A stretch of 56,363 nt of DNA from Glaciihabitans tibetensis (GCF_003003265.1 NZ_PVTL01000013.1:1-56363), one strand, 5' to 3'. Positions 1-8,307 are shown, counted from the first letter of the stretch. Made by a program: numbers and translations. The notes: generated from the sequence alone by a model not told the origin.

Positions 1-107
1 CCCCGACGTTTGTCCGCGCCAGCGGGCTGTGGGAGGCGACCACCCCATATTTTCGATCCCCACGGAGCGTCAACGACGCTGGGCTGCTGGCCTCTGGGTG
101 CAAGCAG

Positions 108-2255
108 TTAGCGCGAGATGCGCGACCGCAGAAGTGTGAACGACGCGTCCCGCACGCGCAGCATTACGGGCTCGTCCGCGGCGCTGGCGGACCCGACATC
201 CGCCTGCCCTGCACCATTTTCGGCTGCGTCAGCCACAGCTTCGTCACTCTGCGTGAGCACATTCTGCTCGGGGTCGCTTGAGGCGGCCAGCTCCCAGGGT
301 GAGTTCGGCGCCTCGGGAAGGGTGAAATCGACTCCCTCGGTGGCGGCGTTCAGGAGCAGCACAAACGCGTCCTCCTCAAGGTGCCAGAGGAGGAAGGCGA
401 CCGCGCGCGCCTGAGGGTCCTGCCAGTCCGCGTCGGTGAACACGGTCGCGGCGGGCGTCAGGATCTGCACGGTGTCGCCGTCGACGACGTCGTCGCCCTG
501 CCCGGGTGCCTGACGGAACCAGACCGGGCGCAGCGCCGGATTCTCCTTGCGGAGCCGGATCAGCTCTGCGGTGAAGTGGAACAGGTTGGCGTCGGCCTTG
601 TCCCAGTCGAACCACGAAATCTCGTTGTCCTGAGCGTAGCCGTTGTTGTTTCCGCCCTGGGTGCGGCCGACTTCGTCGCCTCCGAGAATCATCGGCACGC
701 CGGCCGAGAGCAGGAGGGTCGCGAGGAAGTTGCGGCGCTGGCGCTCACGGTACTCGGTCACGGCGCCGTCATCCGTCGGGCCCTCCACTCCCCCGTTGGC
801 AGACTTGTTGTCGCTCTCGCCGTCGTTGTTGTCTTCGCCGTTGGCCTCATTGTGCTTCTCGCTGTACGAGGTGAGGTCGTGCAGGGTGAACCCGTCGTGG
901 GCGGTCACGAAGTTGACACTCGACATCGGCGAGCGACGGGACTCTTCGTAGACATCGGGGCTGCCGAGCACGCGCTGCGAGAACGCGCTGAGCACACCCT
1001 CCTCGCCGTTCCAGTAGCCGCGCACGTCGTCACGGAACTTGCCATTCCACTCCGACCAGTCGGCCGGGAAGCCGCCGACCTGGTAGCCGGCGGTGTCCCA
1101 CGGCTCGGCGATCATCTTGACCGGCGCGAGAATCGGGTCCTGCTGGATGAGACTGAGGAACGCGCTGTGGATCGCGGCGTCGCCACCCTGGCGGGTGAGG
1201 GTGGTGGCGAGGTCGAAGCGGAAACCGTCGACGTGCATCTCGGTCACCCAGTAGCGCAGCGAATCCATGATGAGGCCAAGGGCCGCGGGGTGTCCGACGT
1301 TCAGGCTGTTGCCGGTGCCGGTGGTGTCGAAGTAGGAGTCGCGCTGGTGCTCGACGAGCCGGTAGTAGCTCTCGTTGTCGATGCCCTTGAACGACAGCGT
1401 CGGGCCCATGTGGTTGCCCTCGGCGGTGTGGTTGTAGACGACGTCGAGGATCACCTCGAGGCCCGCGGCATGGAACGCCTTGACCATGCTCTTGAACTCG
1501 GCGACCTGCCCGCCGCCATCGCCTGTGGAGGAGTAGTCGCCATGCGGCGCGAAGAACCCAATGCTGTTGTAGCCCCAGTAGTTGCGCAGGTCCTTCTCGA
1601 GCAGGTGGCTGTCCTGCACAAACTGGTGCACGGGCAACAGCTCGACCGCGGTGACACCGAGGTCGGTGAAGTGCTTGATCGCGGCCGGGTGGGCAAGGCC
1701 TGCATAGGTGCCGCGGATTTCCTCGGGAACGTCGGGATGCAACTGGGTGAAGCCTTTGACGTGTACCTCGTAAACGACGGTGTCAGCGAAGGCCGTTCGC
1801 GGCGCGACATCCCCCGTCCAATCGAAACTCGGGTCGGTCACGATGCAGAGCGGTGTGGACCCGGCCGAGTCGGTGGGGTCCTGCTCGGTGGGCTCGTTCA
1901 TGTCGTGCCCGAAAACCGCCTGGCCCCACGCGTAGTCGCCCGTGATCGCGGTTGCGTGTGGGTCGAGCAGAAGTTTGTTGGCGTTGTGGCGCAGGCCGTT
2001 GGCCGGATCCCACGCGCCGTGCACGCGCAGGCCGTACCGGGTGCCGACCTCCACGCCGTCGATGAGGCCGTGGAACACGTGGCCGGTGCGTTCGCTCAGC
2101 ATTACCTTTGTCTCGATGCCGTTGTCGTCGAAGGTGCAGAACTCGATGGCGTCGGCCGTCTCGGAGTAAACCGCGACGTTGACGCCGGGTTCGGTTCCCT
2201 TGAGGACTGTGACGCCCAACGGGTAGGGCAGGGACAGCGGCGAGCTTACGGACAC
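108..2255 (-). CDS. glgX: Glycogen debranching enzyme GlgX (GH13 isoamylase type)
   Basis: Hydrolyses alpha-1,6 branches in glycogen after phosphorylase trimming; cytoplasmic. About 715 aa, the usual length for GlgX. An N-terminal CBM48-like region (PLGVTVLKGTEPGVNVAVYS) precedes the GH13 barrel. The four conserved regions are visible: DVVYNH (from residue 271), GFRFDLATT with nucleophile Asp348, IAEPWD with acid/base Glu384, and VTAHDG with Asp454. The reading frame stays open for 57 more codons upstream, but that part is repeat-encoded (HSYTAPPHLCSYTSPP). I chose the GTG at 2255 because an AGAAAGAGA purine tract lies about 6 nt before it and the family's N-terminus starts there. No glg neighbours are present in the window. 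Confidence 0.93.
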   Translation of the reverse strand: MSVSSPLSLPYPLGVTVLKGTEPGVNVAVYSETADAIEFCTFDDNGIETKVMLSERTGHVFHGLIDGVEVGTRYGLRVHGAWDPANGLRHNANKLLLDPHATAITGDYAWGQAVFGHDMNEPTEQDPTDSAGSTPLCIVTDPSFDWTGDVAPRTAFADTVVYEVHVKGFTQLHPDVPEEIRGTYAGLAHPAAIKHFTDLGVTAVELLPVHQFVQDSHLLEKDLRNYWGYNSIGFFAPHGDYSSTGDGGGQVAEFKSMVKAFHAAGLEVILDVVYNHTAEGNHMGPTLSFKGIDNESYYRLVEHQRDSYFDTTGTGNSLNVGHPAALGLIMDSLRYWVTEMHVDGFRFDLATTLTRQGGDAAIHSAFLSLIQQDPILAPVKMIAEPWDTAGYQVGGFPADWSEWNGKFRDDVRGYWNGEEGVLSAFSQRVLGSPDVYEESRRSPMSSVNFVTAHDGFTLHDLTSYSEKHNEANGEDNNDGESDNKSANGGVEGPTDDGAVTEYRERQRRNFLATLLLSAGVPMILGGDEVGRTQGGNNNGYAQDNEISWFDWDKADANLFHFTAELIRLRKENPALRPVWFRQAPGQGDDVVDGDTVQILTPAATVFTDADWQDPQARAVAFLLWHLEEDAFVLLLNAATEGVDFTLPEAPNSPWELAASSDPEQNVLTQSDEAVADAAENGAGQADVGSASAADEPVMLRVRDASFTLLRSRISR

Positions 2256-2273
2256 GGTGAGGTCTCTTTCTGA

Positions 2274-2355
2274 GTAGCTGCAGAGGTGGGGCTGTGAAGT
2301 GGGCGGTGAGGTGTAGCTGCAGAGGTGGGGCGGTGCGGTGTAGCTGTGAAGTGGT
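2274..2355. repeat. Imperfect tandem repeat upstream of glgX
   Basis: A 19-bp block, GTAGCTGCAGAGGTGGGGC, occurs at 2274-2292 and identically at 2313-2331. A third partial copy (GTAGCTGTGAAGTGG) starts at 2340, and a matching GCTGTGAAGTGGG follows the first copy. The array lies directly upstream of the glgX ribosome binding site, so it would be in its leader or promoter. Confidence 0.8.
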
Positions 2356-2470
2356 GCGGATGCCTGGTGCTGGCGGATGTCGGGTGACGCAGAACGAGCG
2401 GGTGGAGCACCGAGATGGTGCTCCACCCGCTCGCGGGGTGCTACGGCCGAAGCCGGGCGGTGCTAGTGGA

Positions 2471-2737
2471 TCAGGCCTTGCGGCTGCGGCCGGTGATGGC
2501 GCCGTAGATCACGAGGACGACGAGCGAACCGAGGATCGCGACGATCCAGGTCTCGATCGAGAAGAACTCTTCGAGGCCGACGCCGAAGACCGCGTTGCCG
2601 ATGAATCCACCGAGCAGTGCGCCAACCACGCCGAGGATCAGGGTGATGATCCAGCCGCCGCCCTGGCGGCCCGGGAGGATGAGCTTGGCGATGGCACCGG
2701 CGATGAGGCCGAGGATGAGGAATGCGATGAAGCCCAT
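2471..2737 (-). CDS. GlsB/YeaQ/YmgE family small membrane protein
   Basis: An 88-aa integral membrane protein of the transglycosylase-associated/YeaQ family, a stress-induced group of unknown biochemical role. The sequence starts MGFIAFLILGLIAGAIAKLI and contains the family hallmark LPGRQGGGWIITLILGVVGA and GGFIGNAV, giving two to three glycine-rich transmembrane helices. The C-terminus is basic (GRSRKA). The ATG at 2737 is preceded by an AACGGAGAAACTC-type SD. Its neighbour at 2812-3267 lies upstream on the same strand, so the two may be co-transcribed as a small stress cassette; this is inference. Confidence 0.85.
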   Translation of the reverse strand: MGFIAFLILGLIAGAIAKLILPGRQGGGWIITLILGVVGALLGGFIGNAVFGVGLEEFFSIETWIVAILGSLVVLVIYGAITGRSRKA

Positions 2738-2811
2738 GATGAGTTTCTCCGTTTCTGTGTAAGTGATGCTGTGGTGGTGGGGAGGGAGTTGAGTTGAGGG
2801 GGGGGTGAGGC

Positions 2812-3267
2812 TTACGCCTGCACGTCGCCGCGCCAGGCGCCGGACGCGGTGCCCTGGTCTTCGATGAACGCCTTGAACTTCTTCAGGTCCTTCTTGATGG
2901 CGTGGTCATCGACGCCCAGAACGGCGCCGGCCTTTTCGAGGAGGCCCGTGGGCTCCCAGTCGATTTGCACAGTGACGCGGGATGTCTCGTCGCTGAGTTT
3001 GTGGAACGTCACCACACCCGCGTGGTTCTCGTCGCCACCGGTGCTGTTCCAAGCAACGCGCTCGTCAGCGTGCTGCTCGGTGATCGTGGCGTCGAACTCG
3101 CGCACGGCTCCGCCGATCTTCACTTTCCAGTGCGTGTGGGTGTCGTCGATCTGGGTGATGGACTCGACGAACTCCAGGAACTGGGGAAACGACTCGAACT
3201 GGGTCCACTGGTTGTAAGCGGTAGTTACGGGGACGTTGACATCGATGCTGTCGATGATCTGGGCCAC
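2812..3267 (-). CDS. SRPBCC (polyketide cyclase/START-like) family protein
   Basis: A 151-aa single-domain protein of the SRPBCC helix-grip superfamily, which binds hydrophobic ligands. The typical N-terminus IDSIDVNVPVTTAYNQWTQFESFPQF is visible, followed by the W-K-V-K-IGG beta strand, ERVAWNS, and the C-terminal helix that ends these proteins (LKKFKAFIED). It has no signal peptide, so it is cytoplasmic. The ATG at 3267 has a GAAGGAGAACACC ribosome binding site. Such proteins often sit beside small membrane stress proteins in Actinomycetota, as here with the YeaQ-like gene. The ligand is not predictable. Confidence 0.85.
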   Translation of the reverse strand: MAQIIDSIDVNVPVTTAYNQWTQFESFPQFLEFVESITQIDDTHTHWKVKIGGAVREFDATITEQHADERVAWNSTGGDENHAGVVTFHKLSDETSRVTVQIDWEPTGLLEKAGAVLGVDDHAIKKDLKKFKAFIEDQGTASGAWRGDVQA

Positions 3268-3338
3268 GGTGTTCTCCTTCTTGTTGTGGGCGGTCGGCGT
3301 TGAAGTACGACGCTGTGATGTGCGGCCGTGAGCTGGTC

Positions 3339-3488
3339 GGTCAGCAGCTAGTTGGTCAGTGGCTGAGCGGTCAATGGCGAATCGGTCAATGGCTAATCGG
3401 TCGGTAGCTGGTCCGTCAGTGGCTGGTTGGTCAGTGGCTGGTTGGTCAGTCGCTGGTTGGTCAGTGGCTGAGCGGTCAGTGGTCTGTG
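3339..3488. repeat. 15-bp minisatellite, about ten units
   Basis: Ten consecutive 15-mers of the form GGTCAGTGGCTGGTT occupy 3339-3488 with 1-6 mismatches between units. Two units are identical (GGTCAGTGGCTGAGC at 3354 and 3459). The unit length is a multiple of three, so all frames stay open across it. The array lies between the SRPBCC gene and the stop codon of the unknown gene at 3476-4057 and overlaps that gene's last codons. Confidence 0.93.
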
Positions 3489-4057
3489 ACGGGCCCGGCA
3501 GCGCTGCGGTGATACTGCGGCGCTGCCCTCGGCAACGTCGCCGCGAGCGTTTCGCCCATGTGGTGCAGAGTGTTGTGCACCGCGACGAGGAGACTTGGTG
3601 CCGTCGTCATCCGCTCATCCACGACAGCTTTTGCTTCCGGAAGGTTGCTGTGGCTGCTGAGCTCGTGACCACTGCTGTCGCGAGCGACAAAGTGGCCGTC
3701 GAAGAACTCGACCATCCCCGCGTACTCTCCGTTTACGCTGGCGACCCAGAGGTTATCCTCCGGCGCCATCCACGTCACAACGACCTGAATGTCGGCTGAC
3801 TGCGTAGCTCCGTGCGGCATCACAATCCCATCGTTTATCTGACCGAACAACTGATAATTACCGTATCCAGCTGGCGCCCAGAAATGCCGCTCGGAAAAAG
3901 ATATGCGACGATCCGCACGGTCGGCGCTCGACGATTGGGCGGCGAAATCCGCGAGATCTCGCGGTAGTTTCTGCCCTAACTCCCAGCCGGAGGGTGGTAA
4001 AGACTCGTCGTTCGCCCTCGAAGGGGGTAGACATCGGACACGTCGTGTGTTATGCAT
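3476..4057 (-). CDS. Hypothetical protein, 193 aa
   Basis: I do not recognise this family. The middle (residues about 50-150) looks like a folded domain with aromatic-rich strands (ISFSERHFWAPAGYGNYQLF, VVTWMAPEDNLWVASVNGEY, VEFFDGHFVARDSSG). No signal peptide or membrane segment is seen. The 5' half is visibly less GC-rich than its neighbours around 3820-3900, which may mean recent acquisition. The last codons lie in the 15-bp repeat array, so the C-terminus may have been altered by repeat growth. The start at 4057 has no strong SD, and a downstream start is possible. It is divergent from the gene at 4195 across a 137-bp gap. Confidence 0.5.
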   Translation of the reverse strand: MHNTRRVRCLPPSRANDESLPPSGWELGQKLPRDLADFAAQSSSADRADRRISFSERHFWAPAGYGNYQLFGQINDGIVMPHGATQSADIQVVVTWMAPEDNLWVASVNGEYAGMVEFFDGHFVARDSSGHELSSHSNLPEAKAVVDERMTTAPSLLVAVHNTLHHMGETLAATLPRAAPQYHRSAAGPVTDH

Positions 4058-4194
4058 CGCTGGAGTTCGCGACGGGGTTCGGTGGTGCGCGCGGACCTCA
4101 CCGCGGGGCCGTGCTGTGGCGCACCGACATCCGCTCCGTGCACTATCGTCGTATCGCTCGGGAGAACACCGAGCTCGACAGAATCGAGACCGCC

Positions 4195-4842
4195 ATGCCG
4201 ACCCTAGTTTTGCTTAGCGTGGCCGACGAAGACACCGCCAGGGAAGGCTTCGCGCGGATTCTCGATCTGCACGCCGTCGCCCTGCTCACTCTTCAGGGCT
4301 GCGCGCTGCTCAGTGGCGCGACCGGTGCTGCTAGCGCAACGGGTGTTGCTGGTGTAGCGGGCGCTGCTGGTGTAGCGGGTGTTGCAGGCGCCGCTCGTCG
4401 CACCGTGCTGATCGACGGTCCGCCAGAGGCGGTGGGCGTGCAGCGCGTCGAAGTCGTCAACGGGTTTGCGCCCCTCGTGCGCTCTCTGCTCCGGGTCGAC
4501 CCGGTTGCGGCCAACGCAAGTAACGCTGACCCCGACCCACGCGCGGCCGACCTGGACGCTGCCGCGGCATCTGTGAATGCTGGTGCCGATGTTGACGCTG
4601 ACCACGACGCTAACCACGACCACGACCACGACCACGACGCTATTGCCGATTCCGCGCTGGCACACATCGCGGATCGCAACGATGTTGTGGCGCTCCTGGG
4701 CCGCGGCGAACCGGTCCTCGCGTTTCTCGTTTCCGCCATCGCGGAGGGCGAGGTATTCCGCCAACTGGAATTTCTCCGAGCGGAACGGCTCCAAATCGAG
4801 CTGACCGACGATGCTGTCGAGCAGCTCGCAGTCGCCAGCTAG
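4195..4842 (+). CDS. Hypothetical protein with Ala/Val/Gly repeat and Asp-His tract
   Basis: A 215-aa protein starting MPTLVLLSVADEDTAREGFARIL; the frame is open further upstream but the ATG at 4195 begins the plausible domain. An N-terminal alpha/beta-like segment is followed by a GVAGVAGAAGVAGVAG low-complexity stretch. Then come a hydrophilic acidic linker with alternating Asp and His (residues about 135-150) and a C-terminal helical segment (LGRGEPVLAFLVSAIAEGEVFRQLEFL). The DH tract could bind divalent metal, but nothing else supports a metal role. The opposite strand is also open here; codon and composition judgement favours the plus strand. Function unknown. Confidence 0.55.
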   Translation: MPTLVLLSVADEDTAREGFARILDLHAVALLTLQGCALLSGATGAASATGVAGVAGAAGVAGVAGAARRTVLIDGPPEAVGVQRVEVVNGFAPLVRSLLRVDPVAANASNADPDPRAADLDAAAASVNAGADVDADHDANHDHDHDHDAIADSALAHIADRNDVVALLGRGEPVLAFLVSAIAEGEVFRQLEFLRAERLQIELTDDAVEQLAVAS

Positions 4843-5105
4843 CTGCACTAGCTAACTCGCTAGCTTATTGGTGCGACGGGAGTCCCCGCCCAGGGGAACC
4901 TCGCCCAGCGGTCAGTTGGCGACGAAACGCCTCCGCCGAGCGCACCCAGCGGGCAGCAATCGACGCACTTTCGCGAAATCAGCGACGCGACTGGCCTCTC
5001 GACGAGCCCGGAAGATCGGCAACTGACCCGTCGATACCTGGGAGGAGCGGCAACTGACCGGTCGCCGGGGAAAAGTGTCGACGGCTGACCGGTCGACCGC
5101 GCGTA
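4843..5105. repeat. Convergent intergenic region with repeated CGGCAACTGACCGGTCG motif
   Basis: The region lies between the convergent genes ending at 4842 and 5106. A motif close to CGGCAACTGACCGGTCG occurs at 5017-5034 (one mismatch) and 5048-5064. A shortened copy, CGGCTGACCGGTCG, is at 5082-5095, and an inverted GGTCAGTTGGC is at 4910-4920. At 4837-4866 overlapping AGCTAG/CTAGCT motifs can fold and may end transcription. No ORF worth calling was found. Confidence 0.6.
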
Positions 5106-5405
5106 TCAGTGGGGAGCTGGCTCGCCGAACTCCGACTCGATGTGCTCGGGCTGCCCGAGCTCTTCTGGGTCCTTGTAGGTCTCGGAGGCGGGCAGCTCGA
5201 CGCCCATCAGGGCAATCGGGGTGCCAGCGGTGACGAGCAAGTCAGCCGTCTGGTACGAGCCCTCACCGCGGTTGACGCGCAACCAGAGCGGGCGCCCCTC
5301 CGCGATCGCGGTGTTGATCTCGGACTGAACCTCGGACAGTTCCCTGCTCGCGAGCGTGTAGTGGTCGCCGTCGTAGCGAATGTTGATGCGCTTGAGTGGT
5401 CTCAT
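5106..5405 (-). CDS. Small hypothetical protein, second gene of a two-gene unit
   Basis: A 99-aa soluble protein (MRPLKRINIRYDGDHYTLASREL...). The pattern of an RYDG(D/E)xYTL start, a central EINTAIAEGRPLWLRVNRGEG and a nucleotide-independent compact fold recalls small Microbacteriaceae proteins found beside DUF7882-type genes; no function is known to me. The ATG at 5405 follows an AGTAGG sequence. A GTG at 5426 in the same frame would overlap the upstream gene by 14 nt and cannot be excluded. It lies 7 nt downstream of the 5413-5730 gene on the same strand, so the two are almost certainly co-transcribed. Confidence 0.75.
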   Translation of the reverse strand: MRPLKRINIRYDGDHYTLASRELSEVQSEINTAIAEGRPLWLRVNRGEGSYQTADLLVTAGTPIALMGVELPASETYKDPEELGQPEHIESEFGEPAPH

Positions 5406-5412
5406 TGTGCGC

Positions 5413-5730
5413 CTACTCGTCGTCACTGGTGGGTACGGGAGGTTCGGGCACGATCTGGAGTCCGCTGACCGAGTTGGCGGTCACCACGAGCTGGTCGATC
5501 CAGTAGCGATTGACCCGCGGCATCCGGCCACCGTAGTACTTGTAAATCAACGAGATACTCGGATGGAGCCAGATCGCGGTGCGCCCGTCGCCAATGCGAT
5601 CGTCGTCTTTCCAGGAGAAGTAGAAGGACTCTCCGCGGCGCAGCTTGGCGCCGATGACAATCTGCAGATGCGCGAGTACCCGGTCTTCAAAATCGACGGT
5701 GAACTCAGAATCGTACGTCAGGGTTCCCAT
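5413..5730 (-). CDS. DUF7882-like small protein (often mis-named ATP-dependent DNA ligase)
   Basis: A 105-aa protein with the signature MGTLTYDSEFTVDFEDRVLA, then HLQIVIGAKLRRGESFYFSW, an IWLHPSI motif and a C-terminal NRYWIDQLVVTANSVSGL. I recognise this as a small family widespread in Microbacteriaceae that databases often label ATP-dependent DNA ligase. The protein is far too short for a ligase and has no KxDG motif, so that label is wrong. Its role is unknown. It is the first gene of a two-gene unit with the gene ending at 5106. Its presence is the clearest taxonomic pointer in the window. Confidence 0.82.
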   Translation of the reverse strand: MGTLTYDSEFTVDFEDRVLAHLQIVIGAKLRRGESFYFSWKDDDRIGDGRTAIWLHPSISLIYKYYGGRMPRVNRYWIDQLVVTANSVSGLQIVPEPPVPTSDDE

Positions 5731-5873
5731 AGGTCTCTCGTTCAGGCGGTTGGTCGGACTGAATTCTAATCCCTGAGGGTCTCCGCCTTCGACAAGCTGT
5801 GCAAAACCAGCGAATGTGCGCCCCGGTTGATCGTTCGCGGCGCGGCACTACCAGATAGTTCTATGGTGTCTCC

Positions 5874-6218
5874 ATGAAGCTCATTCATTACGCAGGCGAG
5901 ACCTTGCTCACGGGAGACTTGATTGCTGACGCGGTCCTCCGGTATGCCGGCGCGCTCGCAGAGGGCAGCGGATCCGCGACGATCGTGATTCCGATCCGGC
6001 TGCCCGACGGCACCGTTGCCGATGCTAACCTCCTGGTCGGCCCGGCAAGCCAACTTGTCGCCGTGCCGCAGCCGACCGACAACGAAGAGATCATTGACGA
6101 AAAGCTCATCGACCGGATCGAGCTCGAGATCGAGCGACTCGCGCCGTCGCATCCACCCATCAACACCCCGGGTGATGACTACAAGATCATGGGCGCCCCC
6201 TCGGAGTGGGAGCTCTAG
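5874..6218 (+). CDS. Hypothetical protein, 114 aa
   Basis: A soluble protein starting MKLIHYAGETLLTGDLIADAVLRYA, with a strand-helix-strand pattern and a polar C-terminal tail (SHPPINTPGDDYKIMGAPSE). The ATG is preceded by a moderate SD-like GGTGTCTCC. It resembles small actinobacterial proteins found near DUF7882-type genes, and the divergent neighbour at 5413-5730 fits that, but no function can be assigned. The coding look is good: strong third-position GC and no competing frame. Confidence 0.72.
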   Translation: MKLIHYAGETLLTGDLIADAVLRYAGALAEGSGSATIVIPIRLPDGTVADANLLVGPASQLVAVPQPTDNEEIIDEKLIDRIELEIERLAPSHPPINTPGDDYKIMGAPSEWEL

Positions 6219-6336
6219 GAAAGACCCGACATCGCACCACCAGACGCACCTCCGTGTCAAGCCCGCGCTTCTCGATTCGCGCGACGTGGCGGCGAGGGTG
6301 TCAACTTGTGGCACGAGGAACGGGAGGGACCACCGA

Positions 6337-6642
6337 ATGTTGACGGACCTGGGCCAATGGGCAGCAGCCCGCGACTCGCAGCCTGCTCCCGCCCTGCGCG
6401 TTGCCGTGATCACCGAGTGCCCCGAGCGTGCGTGGACCGTGGTCAGCCAGCCCACTCCCGGGCGCGCAGACCGGCAGGTCCTCGGGTTGATCCAACGGGT
6501 CGACGACGACTATGAGGTGACCATATTTGGAGATCCCATCCGGATGATGCGCGCCGCCGACGTCGCCGAAGCTGTTGCCCTGGTGTCGGTGGATGCCTCG
6601 TCCGCACGCAGCGCACGCGCCCCCGCACGCGGGGTCGGCTAG
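6337..6642 (+). CDS. Hypothetical protein, 101 aa
   Basis: Starts MLTDLGQWAAARDSQPAPAL at 6337 after a clear CGGGAGGGACCACCGA ribosome binding site, although the frame is open upstream. A central VLGLIQRVDDDYEVTIFGDP segment suggests a small beta-rich fold; the C-terminus is a short Ala/Arg-rich tail. No membrane or export signal is seen. It is followed by 178 bp without a gene and then the GAF-ANTAR pair. Function unknown. Confidence 0.62.
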   Translation: MLTDLGQWAAARDSQPAPALRVAVITECPERAWTVVSQPTPGRADRQVLGLIQRVDDDYEVTIFGDPIRMMRAADVAEAVALVSVDASSARSARAPARGVG

Positions 6643-6820
6643 GCGCCCTGCACGCTCCACCGGCCCTCCGCATCCAGGTGGTGCGGGCGCGGCTATTCAG
6701 CCGTATTCTTGATACCAATTCGAAGACGACAGCCCAGACCCCGCTATCTCCCTTCGCGATCTACAACGCAACCGGCGTGACAAATCCGCACGTACGGTTG
6801 CTGCGAGCTTGTGGGATGTG

Positions 6821-7504
6821 ATGAGCGGTAAAGCAGTGGAAGCGACGGCAGAGTCCGCCGGCAACCTTGCCGCGCCCTTTCTCGACCTGCTTCCCATCTC
6901 CGGTGTCGCGGTCTCCGTAATCGATCGGTCGGGACGGCAGTCGATCATCCACGCCAGTGACGACACCGTTGAGCAGCTTGCGGAGATCCAGTTTGACCTC
7001 GGTGAAGGCCCGATGGTCTCGTCCTTCTGGTCGGCCAACCCGGAGATTATCCCTGACGCCCCCCTCACCTGTCGGCAACGGTGGCCCGCATTCGCCGACG
7101 CCATGGCCTCGCTCGATGTCGGGTCGCTCTTCGCGTTCCCGCTGATCACCGGAGCTGCCTGCGTTGGGGTCGCCCTGACGTACCGATGGCCCGGCGGCTC
7201 GCTGAACGAGGCTGCAATCGAGCGTGGGATGTCGCTGGCAAAAGCGATTGCCGGCCCCGCACTGGAGCGGGCGCTCACCTTCGCCGATATGGATGAGTCA
7301 ATGGCGCAAGCGGACGCTCCACCACTCGAGATGCGCCGCCAGATTCATCAGGCCACGGGAATGATTTTGGCCCAGCTCGACAGCACCGCGACCGAGGCCC
7401 TGCTACGCCTGCAGGCCTACGCCTTCGCCAACGGGCGCACGGTGCGCGACGTCGCCTCGGCCGTCGTCTTGCGCGAGCTCGACTTCAGTTTGTTGCCCGA
7501 GTGA
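6821..7504 (+). CDS. GAF and ANTAR domain-containing regulator (first of a tandem pair)
   Basis: A 227-aa predicted sensor with RNA-binding output. The N-terminal GAF domain spans residues about 10-160 (LDLLPISGVAVSVIDRSGRQ, LGEGPMVSSF). A C-terminal ANTAR domain (residues about 165-220) carries the expected pattern RRQIHQATGMILAQLDSTATEALLRLQAYA. ANTAR proteins normally act as transcription antiterminators by binding dual-hexaloop RNA. The frame is open from a TTG at 6809; I prefer the ATG at 6821. Its stop overlaps a possible GTG of the next gene, so the two GAF-ANTAR genes form one unit. The signal and target are unknown. Confidence 0.87.
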   Translation: MSGKAVEATAESAGNLAAPFLDLLPISGVAVSVIDRSGRQSIIHASDDTVEQLAEIQFDLGEGPMVSSFWSANPEIIPDAPLTCRQRWPAFADAMASLDVGSLFAFPLITGAACVGVALTYRWPGGSLNEAAIERGMSLAKAIAGPALERALTFADMDESMAQADAPPLEMRRQIHQATGMILAQLDSTATEALLRLQAYAFANGRTVRDVASAVVLRELDFSLLPE

Positions 7505-7536
7505 CGCGGGCAGACCCAGAACACATGGAGAACAAC

Positions 7537-8307
7537 ATGAACGAAGCGTCGCGCGAGCAGCGCATCAACGAAGCTTTTGTCAGGGTCGCGGACACACTCA
7601 TGGACAGCTACGACGTCGTCGACCTGCTGTCGAGCCTCGTCACGGAGTGCGTCGACCTTCTCGATGTGCAGGCCGGCGGGCTGCTCATTGATGGCGGCGA
7701 TGGCAACCTCGAACTGATTGCCTCCACCAGTGAGGAGGCGGAGTTCGTCGAGATCATGCAGGTCGCCGCGGGAGCCGGGCCCTGTGTGGACTGTTTCACC
7801 ACCGGACTTCCCATCTCGGTGAGTGACCTGGAGCTATCCGGTGACCGCTGGCCCGAATTTCGGCGGGCCGCCGCAGATCGGGGATTCCGGTCGGTTCACG
7901 CCACCCCGATGCGTCTGCGCGGCCGGGTCATCGGCGCGATGAACCTCCTCAGCACCAGCGTCGGAACGCTCGACGAACGCGATGAGCGGCTCGCGCAGGC
8001 CCTCGCCGACGTCGCGATTCTGGGAATCCTCCAGGAACGCAGCCAGCGCGATCCCCGGTTCGTAGCGGAGCAGCTGCATCTGGCGCTCGACTCACGGGTG
8101 ATGGTCGAGCAAGCCAAGGGCGTGCTTGCGCACACGCAGAACGTGTCGATGGACGAGGCCTTCAACCTGCTCCGCGCGTTTGCGCGCAGCAGTACCCAAT
8201 CGCTCCGGGTGGTCGCCGAGGGTGTGGTTGACCGGTCGATCAGCGCCGATGACGTCGCCGCGCCAGCGAGCACCAGGGTCAGCGGCGACGGGGTCAGCGG
8301 CCCGTGA
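7537..8307 (+). CDS. GAF and ANTAR domain-containing regulator (second of a tandem pair)
   Basis: A 256-aa protein with the same architecture as its upstream neighbour. The GAF domain runs from VRVADTLMDSYDVVDLLSSL through VQAGGLLIDGGDGNLELIAS and includes the common GAF-ANTAR string AGPCVDCFTTGLP with two Cys. A C-terminal ANTAR domain follows (SRVMVEQAKGVLAHTQNVSM, residues about 175-235). I chose the ATG at 7537 because GGAG lies 6 nt before it; GTG 7501 and ATG 7525 are in-frame alternatives. It overlaps the convergent mutarotase gene by 14 bp. The Cys pair could respond to redox state, but that is only inference. Confidence 0.88.
   Translation: MNEASREQRINEAFVRVADTLMDSYDVVDLLSSLVTECVDLLDVQAGGLLIDGGDGNLELIASTSEEAEFVEIMQVAAGAGPCVDCFTTGLPISVSDLELSGDRWPEFRRAAADRGFRSVHATPMRLRGRVIGAMNLLSTSVGTLDERDERLAQALADVAILGILQERSQRDPRFVAEQLHLALDSRVMVEQAKGVLAHTQNVSMDEAFNLLRAFARSSTQSLRVVAEGVVDRSISADDVAAPASTRVSGDGVSGP

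Noticed and set aside
381..2273. 630-codon open frame opposite glgX
   Set aside because: It is the antisense shadow of glgX; its product is Val/Asp/Arg-rich without any motif, while the minus strand has all GH13 motifs.
4204..4848. 214-codon minus-strand ORF opposite the Asp-His protein
   Set aside because: Contains a run of valines created by the Asp-His repeat and no good start; the plus-strand reading is better, though neither is certain.
5413..5730. ATP-dependent DNA ligase label
   Set aside because: Database habit for this family; at 105 aa with no KxDG it cannot be a ligase.
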